Below are positions 10,767 through 21,000 of a stretch of 45,800 nucleotides of DNA, one piece after another. A model generated the notes under the pieces. That model had not been told where the DNA came from. It saw nothing but the letters and a program-made list of their open reading frames with translations, and ran no database searches. The stretch lies in contig JAANBB010000334.1 of the NCBI GenBank assembly GCA_014621425.1, positions 1 through 45,800 of the forward strand. The letters are read 5' to 3'. Position 1 is the stretch's first letter. Each line of letters starts with the position of its first letter. This DNA is from Cylindrodendrum hubeiense. Its lineage: Eukaryota; Ascomycota; Sordariomycetes; Hypocreales; Nectriaceae. A program made the position numbers and the translations under genes.

Positions 10767-12226
10767 ATGGAGGAGGACAGACTCCAGAGCGATATTGGCC
10801 TCGCAGCCGATATCGAAGAGGCCCAGCTGATGGCTCAGGCGAGTCACCCCGCCACTGAGACTCAGACGACGCAGAATGGAGAGACGCCGGTGAAGCAGCC
10901 CAAGAAGCGATTTGTGGGAAGAAGGGCGGCCACGGAGGCAGCGGCGAAGAATGGAGGCACAGGCGAGAGCGGCGCGGTTCAGAGTATGTCTCCCCGAATA
11001 TCCAAGTGGCCACCTCGTGAGAGTGCGAGTGTCAGTGAGTGGGAGTGAGAGACACACAGGCTTATATATACGCAGCGGCCAAGCCACGACGAGCACCTCG
11101 GCTATTGAATCAAGTCCCAAAGGAGATACTCGAGGATCCCAACCTCAAGGCTGCTATCGGTCTGCTGCCCGCCAACTACAGCTTCGAGATCCCCAAGACG
11201 ATCCATCGCATCCGCACCTCAGGGGCCAAGAGGGTCGCTCTCCAGATGCCTGAGGGCTTGCTCCTCTTTGCGACGACCGTATCAGATATCCTCACTCAGT
11301 TCTGCCCAGGAATCGAGACGCTCATCATGGGTGACGTCACATACGGCGCTTGCTGCATCGACGACTACACGGCGCGGGCTCTCGGCTGCGACTTGCTCGT
11401 GCACTACGCCCACAGCTGTCTAATCCCCGTTGATGTGACAAAGATTAAGACGCTCTACGTTTTCGTTGATATTAGCATCGATGCCTCGCATCTCCTCGCT
11501 TCGCTGGAGCGCAACTTCGCCAGCGGCAAGACCATCGCCGTCGTGGGCACTATTCAGTTCAACGCCACCATTCATGGTGTCCGGAGCAGCCTCGAGCGCG
11601 CCGGCTTCCGTGTTCTCTCACCACAAATTGCACCCCTCAGCAAGGGCGAGATCCTAGGCTGCACGTCGCCACGCCTTAACGATGACGACCAAGTCGACCT
11701 GATCCTGTATCTCGGTGACGGCCGCTTCCACCTTGAGAGCATCATGATCCACAACCCGACCATCCCGGCGTACCGCTACGACCCATACTCGCGCAAGCTG
11801 ACGCGCGAGACGTACGGCCACGATGAGATGCAGTCGCTACGACGCAGCGCCATCCGCACGGCGAAGACGGCGCGCAAATGGGGACTGATCCTGGGCGCGC
11901 TGGGCCGGCAGGGCAACCCGCACACGATGGGGCTGATCGAGAAGCAGCTGCGAGATCGCGGCATCCCGTTCGTCAATCTGCTGCTGAGCGAGATCTTCCC
12001 GGGGAAGCTGGCGCTCATGGATGACGTCGAGTGCTGGGTGCAGGTGGCTTGCCCGCGACTGAGTATCGACTGGGGCTACGCCTTCTCGCGGCCGCTGCTG
12101 ACGCCGTACGAGGCGCTGGTTGCCCTCGAGGTCAAGGAAGATTGGGGCAAGAGCGTGTATCCCATGGATTACTATGGCAAGGATGGCTTGGGGCGGACGA
12201 AGCCGGTTGACGTGGGGGTGTCATGA
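10767..12226 (+). CDS. DPH1: 2-(3-amino-3-carboxypropyl)histidine synthase subunit 1 (diphthamide synthesis)
   Basis: Two exons, 10767-10983 and 11076-12226, split inside a codon (phase 1); 455 residues. Dph1 with Dph2 forms a radical-SAM-like [4Fe-4S] enzyme that transfers the 3-amino-3-carboxypropyl group from SAM to the modified histidine of elongation factor 2, the first step of diphthamide formation in the cytosol. The three cluster cysteines are visible in [23 protein letters not shown] and [14 protein letters not shown]. The region after the second ([11 protein letters not shown]) and [18 protein letters not shown] are also typical of the family. The first ~75 residues are poorly conserved and charged, with a KKRFVGRR patch just before the intron. 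The single intron separates this leader from the conserved body. Confidence 0.95.
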
Positions 12227-12602
12227 TGAGAAGGGTCCATATATGAACACAAATAGTAAAATTGCATGCGAAAATGAATATCATGATGAACAATTGGGTA
12301 CGGTGTAGAGGTCATGGGATTCAGTAGCCCCATAGACGCACTCCTACAATATCGCCAATCTGGGGGTGGATGTCCAGATAAGACTAACTCATTAACAGCA
12401 TGTATCTCTCTGTCCCACACTTCTCGTTACAAGATGGCACGATCGATTATCAGGCAGCCGAAATATATTGGCCAGCTAGAAACTGTGTTTCTAAACTGTA
12501 GTTGGTGGCCTGGTCCCCTATTCCCTCTCTATAGCTCAACTTTCAATGAGTGAAGCCATGAAACTCGACAACTGTAGAATGTAAAGCTCCCGAACGTATT
12601 CG
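12227..12602. other. Convergent intergenic region
   Basis: This 376-bp gap separates the 3' ends of DPH1 and the secreted-protein gene. It is AT-richer than the flanking coding DNA. No gene or structured element is evident. Confidence 0.45.
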
Positions 12603-14486
12603 TCATCCATCAATTCCCTCCAAGACTGTGGGGTATCGGTTGTATGCCCAATCTTCCTTGTCTTTCTCAGTCAGCACGTAGTTTTTGCAAGGCAGGACGT
12701 CGTTGGTGCCACGCGGCATAAGCTCTTCCAACGCTCCCTGTGCCAGACCCTCCTCGGTGCATAGTGGAATCTTGATGATGCCAGGCGTTTGGATTCCGTT
12801 CCTCATAAGGTCGTAGGAATTGGCATCCGAAAGGTCCACCTCATAGCCGTTTTTGAAGTCATTCAAACGGAATCCCTCGTAGGCACTACATAGCATAATT
12901 AGTAGCGGTTGCTTAGCTGTAGTTACAGTATCTACGAATGCATACCTGATAACCATATCGTTGAGAGTGACTCCACCCCATTTTTTACCGTCGAGTTCAG
13001 TCCCATCACCGCCTGGCAGGGGGTTAAGTTTGAGCTTCCCAACTTTAGGATTGTAATAATCATCTGGCCAGTCGGAACTGGCGGTTTTGTCTTCCCAGGT
13101 CGGTACCCGACGTAGAAGGTGCGCTGATCATAGCAGACGGCCATTTTAGCAGCATCTTCTTCAGAGACAGCTGCAGGAAGTGCGTTACCACGTGTGGCAC
13201 AGTCACCCTTTCCCATCCTATCGGCAGGTTAGCAAGAGAATATCTCGAATTTGTCCCCAGTATTTTCAAAGTACTTACAAGATCATTGGGACGACCGCCC
13301 ATGGGTGGGCGCTCTTGTCATCTGGACGAGTTTGGGTCCAGATAGATGGGATTAGCTGACTGTAGACGATCTTTTCAGCCACGGTGACAAATTCGCCGAG
13401 GTCAATATCGCCTTCGTTTGCTAACTCGAGAGTTAAGCCATCCTTCAGTAGCATTGTAAGAGTTACAATAGCTTCGTCGCTTCCAGAGAAAAGCTCCTTG
13501 AGGTAATCGAGTTCGGAATTGATCCATCCTTCGAAAACAGCACCCATCATGGAGGTAACATCGTCTTTGATAGATTCGGGGCTAGCCATTACATTAGATA
13601 TAAGTTCGTGAATTGGCTGTAAGGTTTAACACACGAGGGAATGCTGTTTCTCCACATTGACATCCCGAACGTAATAGCCGCGCTTGCGCTGTCCTTGGCA
13701 ACACCATGGTAGTTGTTCCCCTGGAATATTTTGGCGGCCTTGAAAGCTTCACACGTTATCCATGTTAGTACTGCTAGCATTTAGATGGGGAGAAACTCAC
13801 GGATATTCCACGTATAGGCGTAGGAAAGGCCAGCAATTAGGTTGGCGACGGAGATGAGATTTTTCAGCCACGAATTCGACTCGGGCTTGATTGGAGCAAA
13901 GGTTGACTGAAATTCGGGAATCTTGTTCTGCATCAAGTTTAAAGCATTATGCAAAGAATCGTATACATTCTTCCGAAGCTATTGGGGATTTAACTTGATT
14001 CTTTGAATAGATCGGGAACAAGCTCATCAACTCACTCCGTGTATAGCAACAAATGAATTAAGGATGAGAAATCTGCAGTTATGAATTAGACTGGATGCCG
14101 GATCTTCTGCTTCTCCTCTAGACATACCCGGCTGGTTCGTTGACATCATCGCAATTCATTGTGTCTCCACATGGCCCATCGCCCATGTTCTGGCACCTCA
14201 TCAAGTCCTTGGCATTGAAGTGGTTAGCAACAAATTGACTGAAGGAAAGTTTTCGGTCGGGGTTGGCTTGTTCAGGCCACCATTCGGTCAAGACTTGGTC
14301 CCAGGCCGTCTTGGCCCCAGCTGCCGCCCATCGCAGGTTCGGAGAGGATGCGTCGTCGAGCCACTTGTCATCGCATTGAGCAATGCTGGGGTCGACGGGG
14401 CCATCACTACTCGTGCTACTATTCCGAGCATGGAGAGCAAAGACGCCAGAAAAGAAGGGAAATACAAGGAAGGTAGAGGCCTTCAT
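12603..14486 (-). CDS. Secreted protein of unknown function, apparently frame-broken
   Basis: Seven exons: 14486-14128, 14072-14036, 13978-13801, 13746-13635, 13581-13279, 13217-12946 and 12885-12603; roughly 514 residues. A signal peptide (residues 1-20, MKASTFLVFPFFSGVFALHA) implies secretion. Cysteine-containing segments such as CDDVNEPAGYFILNSF and a late motif LDGKKWGGVTLND, followed by NGIQTPGIIKIPLC, resemble a family of secreted filamentous-fungal proteins that I recall sometimes lying beside killer-toxin-like chitinases. No chitinase is present here, and I cannot name a function. All junctions close except within exon 6: one frame is coding up to about 13105 (ending TFYVGYRP) and another from there on (WEDKTASSDW). 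This is either a 1-nt indel (pseudogene or sequence error) or an atypical 65-nt intron (13188-13124). Codon use is less GC3-biased than in the housekeeping neighbours, which suggests low expression. Confidence 0.7.
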
Positions 14487-15270
14487 TATGGGTTAGCAAG
14501 CGTGTTGTATAGTGCGTGTTGATGTGAGGTCTAAGGGCATCTCAATAATTTTTTTTGAGTAGATGGTGCTTCCATCTTTATACTACATACGCCAACATAG
14601 TGAAGGGCACCTATGGTATCTTGGATATAGCTAGGGCTGTGCTGCGAGACCCGATGCTCGCATCCAGGAGCCCGAACTTCCTATGCCCGCTTACTATGGG
14701 CGCTCGGTAATGAAACAGGAAGATCGAGGTTGCAAAGACGTTGAAGCGGCAGCTTAAGCATAAACAGATGCTAAGAACAGCTACCACGTGGGTGCATCAA
14801 TTGGCCAGACCTCGCACGTCAATACGGGAAAGTGGTAAATAGGAGCCGAAGGATCGTCGTTAAGCTGTCGATGGTCGCCGAGTCGCCGTTCATCTCGCAA
14901 GCACCAGCCACTGGTCTGCCCCGCATGGACCTCCACGACGTGAACCTCCAACCACGACAGCAGCAAGTTGGCTGCAGTAATTGGCTGGTCCGATGCATAG
15001 TATGAAACGTGTTTAACGTCTTCATCGCCCTAGAGCTCGAATAACTGGGGAATGAGGTTCTCGAAGGGTACACCGAGATCCATCCTGTCTTCCTTTCAGC
15101 TCGTTCCCCGAAGAGGGGAAACGTTTCCAGGCTGTACGCTGCTCTGAGGATGTGCTCATGTTTGCCTCGGAATCGCCTGATCTTGAGCACTAGGGCGGGC
15201 AGTGAATCAATTCAAGTTCTTGGCTGCAGGTCCATTTGTTGGTTGCCATGTTAAGTTCTCTCGAAAATCC
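14487..15270. other. Intergenic region without a supported gene
   Basis: This 784-bp interval lies upstream of the secreted-protein gene and downstream of CTF8. Open frames on the minus strand (for example 14819-15190) lack homology and a coding-like composition. Nothing else is visible. Confidence 0.4.
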
Positions 15271-15714
15271 TCAAGCTGGTGCGTTGGCAGTTCCCACTGG
15301 CTCTGGCCGATTTGAGAAAAGCAGCTTGTACTTGACAATCGCGACCACCTCGAGGTTGTCACCTTGCTCCTCCACCTCGCCGCCAGACCCTGACACCACC
15401 TTGTTCTGTCTGCGCTGCACCACAGCCATGGCTTTGGGCAGCTTCTTGACTTCGCCGTTTAAGCGCTGATGTTGCCCGACAAAGAGATGGACTCGATTCA
15501 TCCATGCCGAGCCCACTGCATCCGGGACGTAATCCGGGAAATCGATCCTACCGATCTCGACGTTGCCCAGTACTTCGCCTTCGGCATCCTCGGGCAGATT
15601 AATTGTGCCTTGGAGCTCCAGGAGGGCTAACCCGGAGGGTGTCTGGACGAGCTGTGGAAGAGGGTTTGCTGATTTAACGTCCTTGGACGGAGGATACAGC
15701 TTTGCAGTCGACAT
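15271..15714 (-). CDS. CTF8: Chromosome transmission fidelity protein 8 (Ctf18-RFC subunit)
   Basis: Single exon of 147 residues. Ctf8 joins Ctf18 and Dcc1 to form the alternative PCNA loader that acts in sister-chromatid cohesion and leading-strand replication. The family pattern is clear: KLYPPSKDV, then NPLPQLVQTPSGLALLELQG, the strand with IGRIDFPDY, a helix beginning AWMNRVHLFVGQHQRLNGEV, the KLPKAMAVV segment, and a C-terminal strand VVAIVKYKLLFSNRPEPVG. Length agrees with the small fungal Ctf8 proteins. It starts 457 bp from RPS6 on the opposite strand, so the two share an intergenic promoter. No intron is needed. Confidence 0.93.
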   Translation of the reverse strand: MSTAKLYPPSKDVKSANPLPQLVQTPSGLALLELQGTINLPEDAEGEVLGNVEIGRIDFPDYVPDAVGSAWMNRVHLFVGQHQRLNGEVKKLPKAMAVVQRRQNKVVSGSGGEVEEQGDNLEVVAIVKYKLLFSNRPEPVGTANAPA

Positions 15715-16171
15715 GTTGAGTAGGTATATAAGATAGAAATAAGGCCCAGTATAAATTGGGAATGACTCTGAAGTTGGGTTTGGTGAGAACGCTGCGGACT
15801 AGTTATGTCGCCAAGTTTGAGCATGCACGAGAGTATGATGCTAACAAGCAACGCCTAATCCATGTGACAGCAGCTCGAGGTACGTACCTCTGAGGCGCGG
15901 CCTGTGCGAAAAGTGTTGGTCCTGGCCTATTACACTGTGTGGAGCGGTCACAAACAATTTGTTGTGGGCCCAGCCCTTTTTCAAGCGGGAAATCCTTTCA
16001 CCGAACGTTCAAGAAACCCCCTTCCCTGCGATTGGCCAGCCGAATTTCACCTCGTGGAGCAGCCCTAGCGACACACACTTTCTCCATTTCGCCCGATTTT
16101 GCAACATCCATTCATCATCACCAACTTCTAGCAGCTAGGTCAAGTAAATTTGCACCACCACAACTGTCAAG
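15715..16171. promoter_or_regulatory. Divergent CTF8/RPS6 promoter
   Basis: A 457-bp region is shared by CTF8 (minus) and RPS6 (plus). It holds a perfect 14-bp palindrome, GAGGTACGTACCTC, at 15877-15890, roughly midway. Pyrimidine-rich stretches lead to the RPS6 start. Which gene the palindrome serves, if either, cannot be told from sequence. Confidence 0.5.
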
Positions 16172-17319
16172 ATGAAGGTATGTCAACACCCCCAATCGAT
16201 CCTCGCAACGCGCAACGCCTCGCAGGGACTTCACGCTTCACCATGTGCAGTCCCGCTGGCCGGATTTCGCGTCGCCCAGCTCGCGTGAACTTTTGCTAAC
16301 CCGTCTGCCAACAGTTGAACATTTCCTACCCTGCCAATGGCAGCCAGAAGCTCATCGACATTGAGGATGAGCGCAAGCTCCGCGTCTTCATGGAGAAGCG
16401 CGTACGTCAACCCCGAACCACCTCCCGCCACCGAAAGCCGAATCGTTCGAACGAGCTAACATGTATTTTTCTAGATGGGTGCTGAGGTCCCCGGTGACTC
16501 CATCGGTGATGAGTTCAAGGGCTACGTCTTCCGCATCACCGGCGGTAACGACAAGCAGGGTTTCCCCATGAAGCAGGGTGTCATGCACCCTACCCGTGTC
16601 CGTCTCCTTCTCGCTGAGGGCCACTCTTGCTACCGCCCCCGCCGCACCGGTGAGCGCAAGCGCAAGTCCGTCCGCGGCTGCATCGTCGGCATGGACTTGT
16701 CCGTCCTCGCCCTCTCCGTCGTCAAGCAGGGCGATGAGGAGATCCCCGGTCTGACCGACGTCGTCCACCCCAAGCGCCTCGGACCCAAGCGTGCCACCAA
16801 GATCCGCAAGTTCTTCGGCCTCACCAAGGATGACGATGTATGTTTCTTCCTGCGCCCATACTCGATCATCGCCTACCCAGAGCGGCAGTCCTGCCACTCT
16901 GGGTAGAGTGTGAGAGGACCCTGTCCGTCCGGACAGTGGTACGAGTATCAATCAACCGAGATTTAAATGCTAATCTGGCTGTGAACCTAGGTCCGCAAGT
17001 ACGTTATCCGCCGCGAGGTCCAGCCTAAGGGTGAGGGCAAGTCCCCTTACACCAAGGCCCCCAAGATCCAGCGCCTGGTCACCCCCATCCGCCTCCAGCA
17101 CAAGCGCCACCGTGTCGCCCTCAAGCGCCGCCAGGCCGAGAAGGTCAAGGACGAGGCCGTAAGTTTCCCAAGACACTGCTCCATCAACTATGGCAACATT
17201 TCGCTAACCGTGCTGCCTTACAGAACGACTACGCCCAGGTCCTTGCCAAGCGTGTTGCCGAGGCCAAGACCCAGAAGGCCGATGCTCGCAAGCGCCGAGC
17301 AAGCTCCATGCGCAAGTAA
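16172..17319 (+). CDS. RPS6: 40S ribosomal protein S6
   Basis: Five exons: 16172-16177, 16315-16401, 16475-16837, 16991-17158 and 17224-17319; all phase 0, 239 residues, the usual length. The first exon encodes only Met-Lys, the classic start-proximal intron of fungal ribosomal-protein genes. Landmarks are the start [19 protein letters not shown], the basic segment [38 protein letters not shown], and the Arg-rich C-terminus. The end, RRASSMRK, retains the basophilic-kinase phosphosite (RRASS) targeted downstream of TOR signalling in other fungi and animals. S6 is a small-subunit protein. Intron 3 (16838-16990) contains two strong hairpins, described separately. Confidence 0.97.
16873..16936 (+). 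other. Pair of GTCC-loop hairpins inside RPS6 intron 3
   Basis: Hairpin 1: CTACCCAGAG (16873-16882) pairs perfectly with CTCTGGGTAG (16897-16906); after one C/A mismatch the stem continues with GGCA/TGCC, closing a GTCC loop. Hairpin 2: CTGTCC (16921-16926) pairs with GGACAG (16931-16936) and again leaves a GTCC loop. Both lie in the intron of a highly expressed ribosomal-protein gene. Structure is seen directly; function (intron-encoded RNA or splicing control) is speculative. Confidence 0.6.
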
Positions 17320-18046
17320 GTTTCTAGCTAGCGTGTAATGAAAAAAGGGGAATCATACCTTGGTCTTGTGGTTTGCATGCATTAGGAGTGGGTATTCTCT
17401 CGGGCTCGGTTTTAAGTCCAACACACGAATGTATTAGAGGCATTTCGGAAAATGAACATGCATTGATGCACTTGTGCTATGCCAGCCAAACCAGTCGGGA
17501 CTTCTATGTACCTGCTTCCGCCGTGAATCTGCCATGACATGACGTTCCTACACCTCACCTCCACCTCACGCCCAGCCAGCCTGCACTGGTACGAGTCTTT
17601 GTTCTTGCAAATCTAGGCCTAGTAAAGAGGCCGCCTTCAATCCAGTTTAGTAGTCACTGCCACATATCCAAGATCAAATCACGACAAGCAAGTACGTATG
17701 TATCCCGCCTTTATTTCCTTTCTAATAAGCGACGTAAACTGTGATGTACATGCAATGCCCATTGTCCTTCGCCTCCTCCGGACCCTCTCATCTTCTAGAC
17801 CCTATAGCGAGAGAGACCTGCACTTCTCCCAAGCGTAATCCAGTAAGAACGAAAGGGTGTCGGTAAGAAATGCGTCCAAAAGCAACCCAGAATGCAGGCC
17901 TGTCAGTACCACCGATGTTGCAGGAATACGGGCTCCAAAGATGAGAATTCTGCCCCCTTTGCCCTGTATCCGCAACTCATGATCGTCGTCGTTCCGTCCG
18001 TCCTTTCTATCTCCAATCCGCGCCAGCCATGCAATGGTCATCGAAA
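17320..18046. other. Convergent 3' flanks of RPS6 and the TOM1-family gene
   Basis: This 727-bp gap lies between converging genes. A minus-strand frame at 17802-18041 directly follows the HECT stop region but shows no domain and is more likely 3' UTR. Nothing else is visible. Confidence 0.45.
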
Positions 18047-21000
18047 TTAAGCAAAGCCAAAGTACTCGCTTCCTGCTGTGATGGCCTTCATGATTTGAGA
18101 GCGAAGGGCATCGTAGCTCTCGTACTCGGGGAGATCAAGTTCTACAGTCCGTTAGTTTATAAATCCAAAGACAGCCCAGTGGCGGTTGTGACTTACGGTT
18201 GAAGCAGGTGTGTGACGAGGGTAGTCGGTCCTTGTTTCCATAGTCGCGGTGGATGTTGAATCGATTAACACCGTTCATACCCTCCAGCTCCTTGAAGCCG
18301 TTGAGAGGAACCTTACTGGTTCCGGTGACGAACTGCAGCAGCTTCGCGCGTTCCTCCTTGTCAAACGATCGGAGTGCCCGCCAAAACCATTGGATCTGCT
18401 GAGACGATGGGTTATAGTTGTGGTATTCCGTGTTGCTCTTCCAGTCGTCAACGTCGATATCGGGAAGACCCGAAATGAGCAACTCCAGTTCCTGCTCGTT
18501 GAAGATAGCAATCAATTCTGCGGGGATGATCTCGTGGAATCCTAGTCAAGTTAGCATCAATCGTCATTCCCAAGTTATATTTGCGCCAGGGCTTACCTCG
18601 AAGGAAGCTCTCCATCTGCTCCTTAACAGAAGACAGCAGCTTGTGCTCAACCACAAGACGGACATAGTCGTGCTTGTTCTCTTCAGTCACGGCAACCTCT
18701 CGTCCATTAGGAATCAAGTCAACCACGTTGGTCGCGCCGAACTCAATATCCTCGACAGAGAATGTCTCCGTGATAATGTCTGTGATGTCGTTGTCCAGCA
18801 TCCAGCAAAGGGACTTGTAGTAATCGGGATCAAATGATTCCATGTCTTTGACGGAGACAGACTTTCCAAGGATGCGCTTGTAGACAGCGCGGCTAAAGTA
18901 GCAGTCGAGTACTCGGCCCTCGTACAGGGCCTTGCCGATGATGCGCCCAATGAACTTGAAGAACATCAAATGCTCATCGTTGATACCGCTGAGCTTGTTT
19001 GGGTGGAAGGTAGTACGATCCGAGGAAACTGGTGTGAACAGGACGTAGTTGGCGTCAAACATTTGTCGGGAGAGAACCTGGAACCACTCGCGAGTAACGC
19101 CGCCAGCGTCAACACCTTCCTCACCGTGGAATCGAATATTGAGCTTTCCAAACTTCATCTCATCGCCCGACTTAAAGTAGAGCGACTTGAAAGAGTCGTG
19201 GAAGACGTGTTCGCGACGGACAGAGAGCTGAAGTGGTGCGTATGAGGGACGGTTCTGGCTGTTACCTGACCGCGAGTGAACGCTTCGGTTGAAGTAGTTG
19301 CGCTTATTGTCAAACTCAAGCACCTTGGGGTTCTTGACCAACAAGGCGAAGGTTCCAGACATCAGCTTGGGATTGTTTCGCACAAGCTCGTTGAGTATGC
19401 GTCGATGGTCTTCAGTGAAGTTAAAGAAGAGGCTTGCCGTGCGCGACTCGGGCTGAGGGCTGGAGATAACCGTATCCTTAATCTGAGAAGGGTTATCGCC
19501 AGTTGTCGTGTTCTTACAAACCACCATCATCGATTCGATGAGGGGCAGAAGAATGGTTGCCACGTTGAGCATATTTTCTCGCTTTCGGATGGCACTCAGG
19601 CAAGCACTCAACTTCTCCCACATGGCCGAGAACGTCGAGTTGTGGTACAGCGATGTAACCAGATCTGCTCTCTCATCCTTGCTCTTGTCGGATTCAGACT
19701 CGTCGGTCTTCTTCTTGTTGTCAAACAGATGATCCAGAGCTGTGAGGACACGGAGAAGTTTGTTCTGCTCAGATGCTCCAGGTGAAAACTTCGCAAGGGC
19801 AACACCTTGAATCTCAGTGCCCGAAGATGCCTTCTCGATGTGTGGCAGAAGTTCATCCAAGTCAGATACAATGTTTTCGCTCAGAAGGCGAGCCTGATGA
19901 ACAAGCTCTTGTCCGAAGGTAGCCTTGGCCCCCGGGATGGCAGAAAGGTTCTTGATGGTTGAGATAGTGTTCTGGAATGTCTTAGAGCTACACTCCCGAG
20001 CCACGAAGATCCTGACAGCCAAGGTAAGATTTTGGGCGGGAATGACTGGTGGTTGCAATTGGCGAAGTTTCTTCTGTGTGGAATCCTTCTTCTCTTCCAC
20101 TTTCGCGTTCTCGTCTCCAGCTGCGTTCTCCGCTGGCTCAGGTTCGGCAGTATTAGATTCTTCGTTGTTGGCAGCCGACGATGGGTTCACACTGCCTGAC
20201 TGGTCGGCAGGTGCTTCAGTTGGTTTGCTCTCCTCTTCCTCTTCTTCGTCGGCATCCTTGCGGCGTCGGTCAAGATTTTGAAGAGGCAGGGTCACACGGT
20301 TCAACAAGTCCGCAAGGTGAGTCATAACTACTGAGCTTTCCATGACCAAGTCGCGATCAAGGAGAGACAGCAGTGAGTTGATTGCGTACTTGTGGGCTTT
20401 GGAGTCCTTGCCCTTTCCTTTGCGGCCGAGTGACCGCTTAAGGGTTGAGCCAACAATCTCATGCTCAGTCAAGAATAGCCAAGGAATGTGCGGGTTCTTC
20501 GTGCTGAGATCCACGAGGAGGTCCAAGCACTGTTGTACGATCAAGAGCGGCGAAGTTTCCGAGTTTGTCTGCGTTGTGCTACTAGCAGGAGTCAAAGTTG
20601 TCAGGCTCCTCTTGAGAGTCTGCGGCGTCTTCTGGTCTGTGTCCCTGTCCTTGTCCTTGGGCCTTCTAGCCTTCAGTGAAAGCTGGCCGAAGCTTCGCTC
20701 AACGGCACTCATGTCAGTACTGCCGTCTTGCAGGATTTGAAGCAGTGTGCTGATGACCTCGAGACGATTTTGGCGATTCTCGCACACATCAGCAAAGACG
20801 CTGAACAAGTAGTTGCGGATGGACCCTTGCTGAGCAATGAACATCAAGCGCAACAATGTGGCTACGCCAGCCTTGTCGAGCATCTGGACGACCGTTCGGC
20901 GCTGAACCTTGTTCCCAGCTGGCTGGCCTGGTGGTCCTGGTGGGGGCACTCGAGTGACACCTGGAGGGCTTCGTCCTGTGATGACAGAATGGGTGTGCTG

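Noticed and set aside
13582..13634. Suspected first frameshift in the secreted-protein gene between exons 4 and 5.
   Set aside because: A normal 53-nt intron (GTGTGT donor, CTAAT branch, TAG acceptor) restores the frame and the expected family spacing.
16388..16951. 187-codon minus-strand frame across RPS6.
   Set aside because: Antisense shadow; it crosses the intron hairpins and has no domain.
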